A stretch of DNA of 55,575 nt from Flavobacteriales bacterium (GTDB taxonomy: Bacteria; Bacteroidota; Bacteroidia; Flavobacteriales_D; Crocinitomicaceae): assembly GCA_947475275.1 (NCBI GenBank), contig CANJNE010000005.1:1-55575 (forward strand). Direction: 5' to 3'. Made by a program: the position numbers and the translations under genes. Below the pieces are notes generated by a model. It ran no database searches. It saw nothing but the letters and a program-made list of their open reading frames with translations, and was not told where the DNA came from. Numbering within the stretch: the first letter of the stretch is position 1; the number at the start of each line of letters is the position of its first letter. This document shows positions 54,958 to 55,575 of this stretch, in pieces.

Positions 54958-55575
54958 ATGAAACAATTTTTTAAGCTTCTTGTTTGTACGCTGGCAATAT
55001 TAAACTGCACTGATGTAAAAGCACAAGACCCAACATTTACGCAGTTTTATGCAAATCCACTTTATTTGAATCCAGCTTTGGCAGGTTCTTATGGATGTGG
55101 TCGTCTCGCCATGAATTATAGAAACCAATGGCCATCGTTGTCTGGTAACTATGTTACATATAGTGCTGCTTATGATAATTATTTCAAAAATATTTCAGGT
55201 GGCTTTGGGGTTTTGGCAACACATGATCAACAAGGTCAAGGTACTATTAATACTTCCATGATAGGATTGGTTTATTCCTATCATCTAAGATTACCCAACA
55301 GAAAATGGAAAATGTTTTTTGGAGTCCGAGCTGCATGGTATCAAAAGTTTTTAGATTGGGATAAATTAACCTTCGGAGACATGATTGATCCAAGAAGAGG
55401 TTTTATTTACCAAACCGGCGATGTTCCAAGAGGTGGGTCCCGAGGTTTTTTCGACGCATCTGTTGGAACCGTACTTTTTAATAAAAACTTTTTTATTGGA
55501 GCAGCTGCGCATCACTTAAATGAACCCAACGAATCAATGATTATTGGAACATCGAGACTACCGATGCGTTTTACA
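54958..55575 (+). CDS. PorP/SprF family type IX secretion membrane protein (partial, 3' end outside window)
   Basis: The 206 visible codons begin with a signal peptide (MKQFFKLLVCTLAILNCTDVKA, cut before QDPT) and the typical PorP/SprF opening FTQFYANPLYLNPALAGSY, followed by MNYRNQWPSL, VYSYHLRLPNRKWKMFFGV and GAAAHHLNEPNES. PorP and SprF are outer-membrane proteins needed for secretion or anchoring of particular T9SS cargo such as SprB, usually encoded next to the cargo or to other T9SS genes. The gene runs off the end of the window without a stop. It is divergent from porU. Confidence 0.92.
   Translation, partial: MKQFFKLLVCTLAILNCTDVKAQDPTFTQFYANPLYLNPALAGSYGCGRLAMNYRNQWPSLSGNYVTYSAAYDNYFKNISGGFGVLATHDQQGQGTINTSMIGLVYSYHLRLPNRKWKMFFGVRAAWYQKFLDWDKLTFGDMIDPRRGFIYQTGDVPRGGSRGFFDASVGTVLFNKNFFIGAAAHHLNEPNESMIIGTSRLPMRFT

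Noticed and set aside
1-55575. tRNA, rRNA, CRISPR, insertion sequence, prophage or att site
   Set aside because: I read for cloverleaf stems, CCA ends, spaced repeats and transposase or integrase genes on both strands and saw none; gaps are all short.

Overview
The window is a dense, AT-rich chromosomal segment from a member of the Bacteroidota, most likely order Flavobacteriales (a Crocinitomicaceae-like lineage is my best guess; there is no 16S here to settle it). Supporting marks are a fused LpxC-FabZ, type IX secretion system genes (PorU, PorV, a PorP/SprF protein and a type B sorting-domain cargo), a two-subunit methylmalonyl-CoA mutase, an OstA-like protein, TAnnTTTG promoter elements, little Shine-Dalgarno signal and secreted proteins with SPII- or Q-type signal peptide ends. 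I see no tRNA, rRNA, CRISPR array, insertion sequence or prophage, and no gene-free stretch over 300 bases. The gene content is mostly core housekeeping.

Layout. 1-2842 (minus): lipid A genes lpxD, lpxC/fabZ and a cut-off lpxA. 2917-3989 (minus): a membrane-anchored DUF4258-like protein and thioredoxin. 4077-9286 (minus): a long tight operon that starts with menaquinone genes menI, menF and menD and runs on into terC, an unknown gene, a DUF493 gene and a membrane-anchored protein with a sorting-domain-like fold. 9367-10377 (plus): murB, divergent from menI. 10379-15132 (minus): ChaN-like lipoprotein, outer-membrane barrel, Nif3-like, zinc-ribbon coiled coil, then a DEAD-box helicase behind a terminator. 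15205-18409 (plus): LTA-synthase-like enzyme, lipid kinase and a DUF1569 protein. 18455-23592: two tiny proteins, the methylmalonyl-CoA mutase pair, a secreted helical protein and a DivIC/FtsB-like protein. 23599-27014 (minus): surE, a small membrane protein, lpxB and SpoIID-like. 27134-30697 (plus): DinB, NlpC/P60, epimerase and glyA.

30700-37721: SDR (minus), gmhA (plus), a large membrane glycosyltransferase-like protein (minus), then fur, STAS, purA and an OstA-like gene (plus). 37718-42346 (minus): ychF, fahA and rel/spoT. 42445-45709 (plus): SRPBCC protein, M28 peptidase and an alpha-oxoamine synthase (probably a sphingolipid or sulfonolipid enzyme). 45843-54793 (minus): a small secreted protein overlapping a 906-residue type B sorting-domain cargo, and porU, porV and ispF. 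54958-end (plus): PorP/SprF-like protein, cut by the window.

Themes. Envelope building dominates: lipid A (lpxA, lpxC/fabZ, lpxD, lpxB), LPS heptose (gmhA), LPS transport (OstA-like), peptidoglycan (murB, NlpC/P60, SpoIID), glycerophosphate chemistry (LTA-synthase-like plus lipid kinase) and type IX secretion. I did not find a clearly new defence or mobile system. The items most worth a second look are the LTA-synthase/lipid-kinase pair in a Gram-negative, the sorting-domain-like fold on an apparently cytoplasm-facing membrane anchor, promoter elements lying 4-5 bases from start codons (possible leaderless mRNAs), a terminator hairpin in the leader of the DEAD-box gene, and a Fur-like regulator missing structural zinc cysteines.
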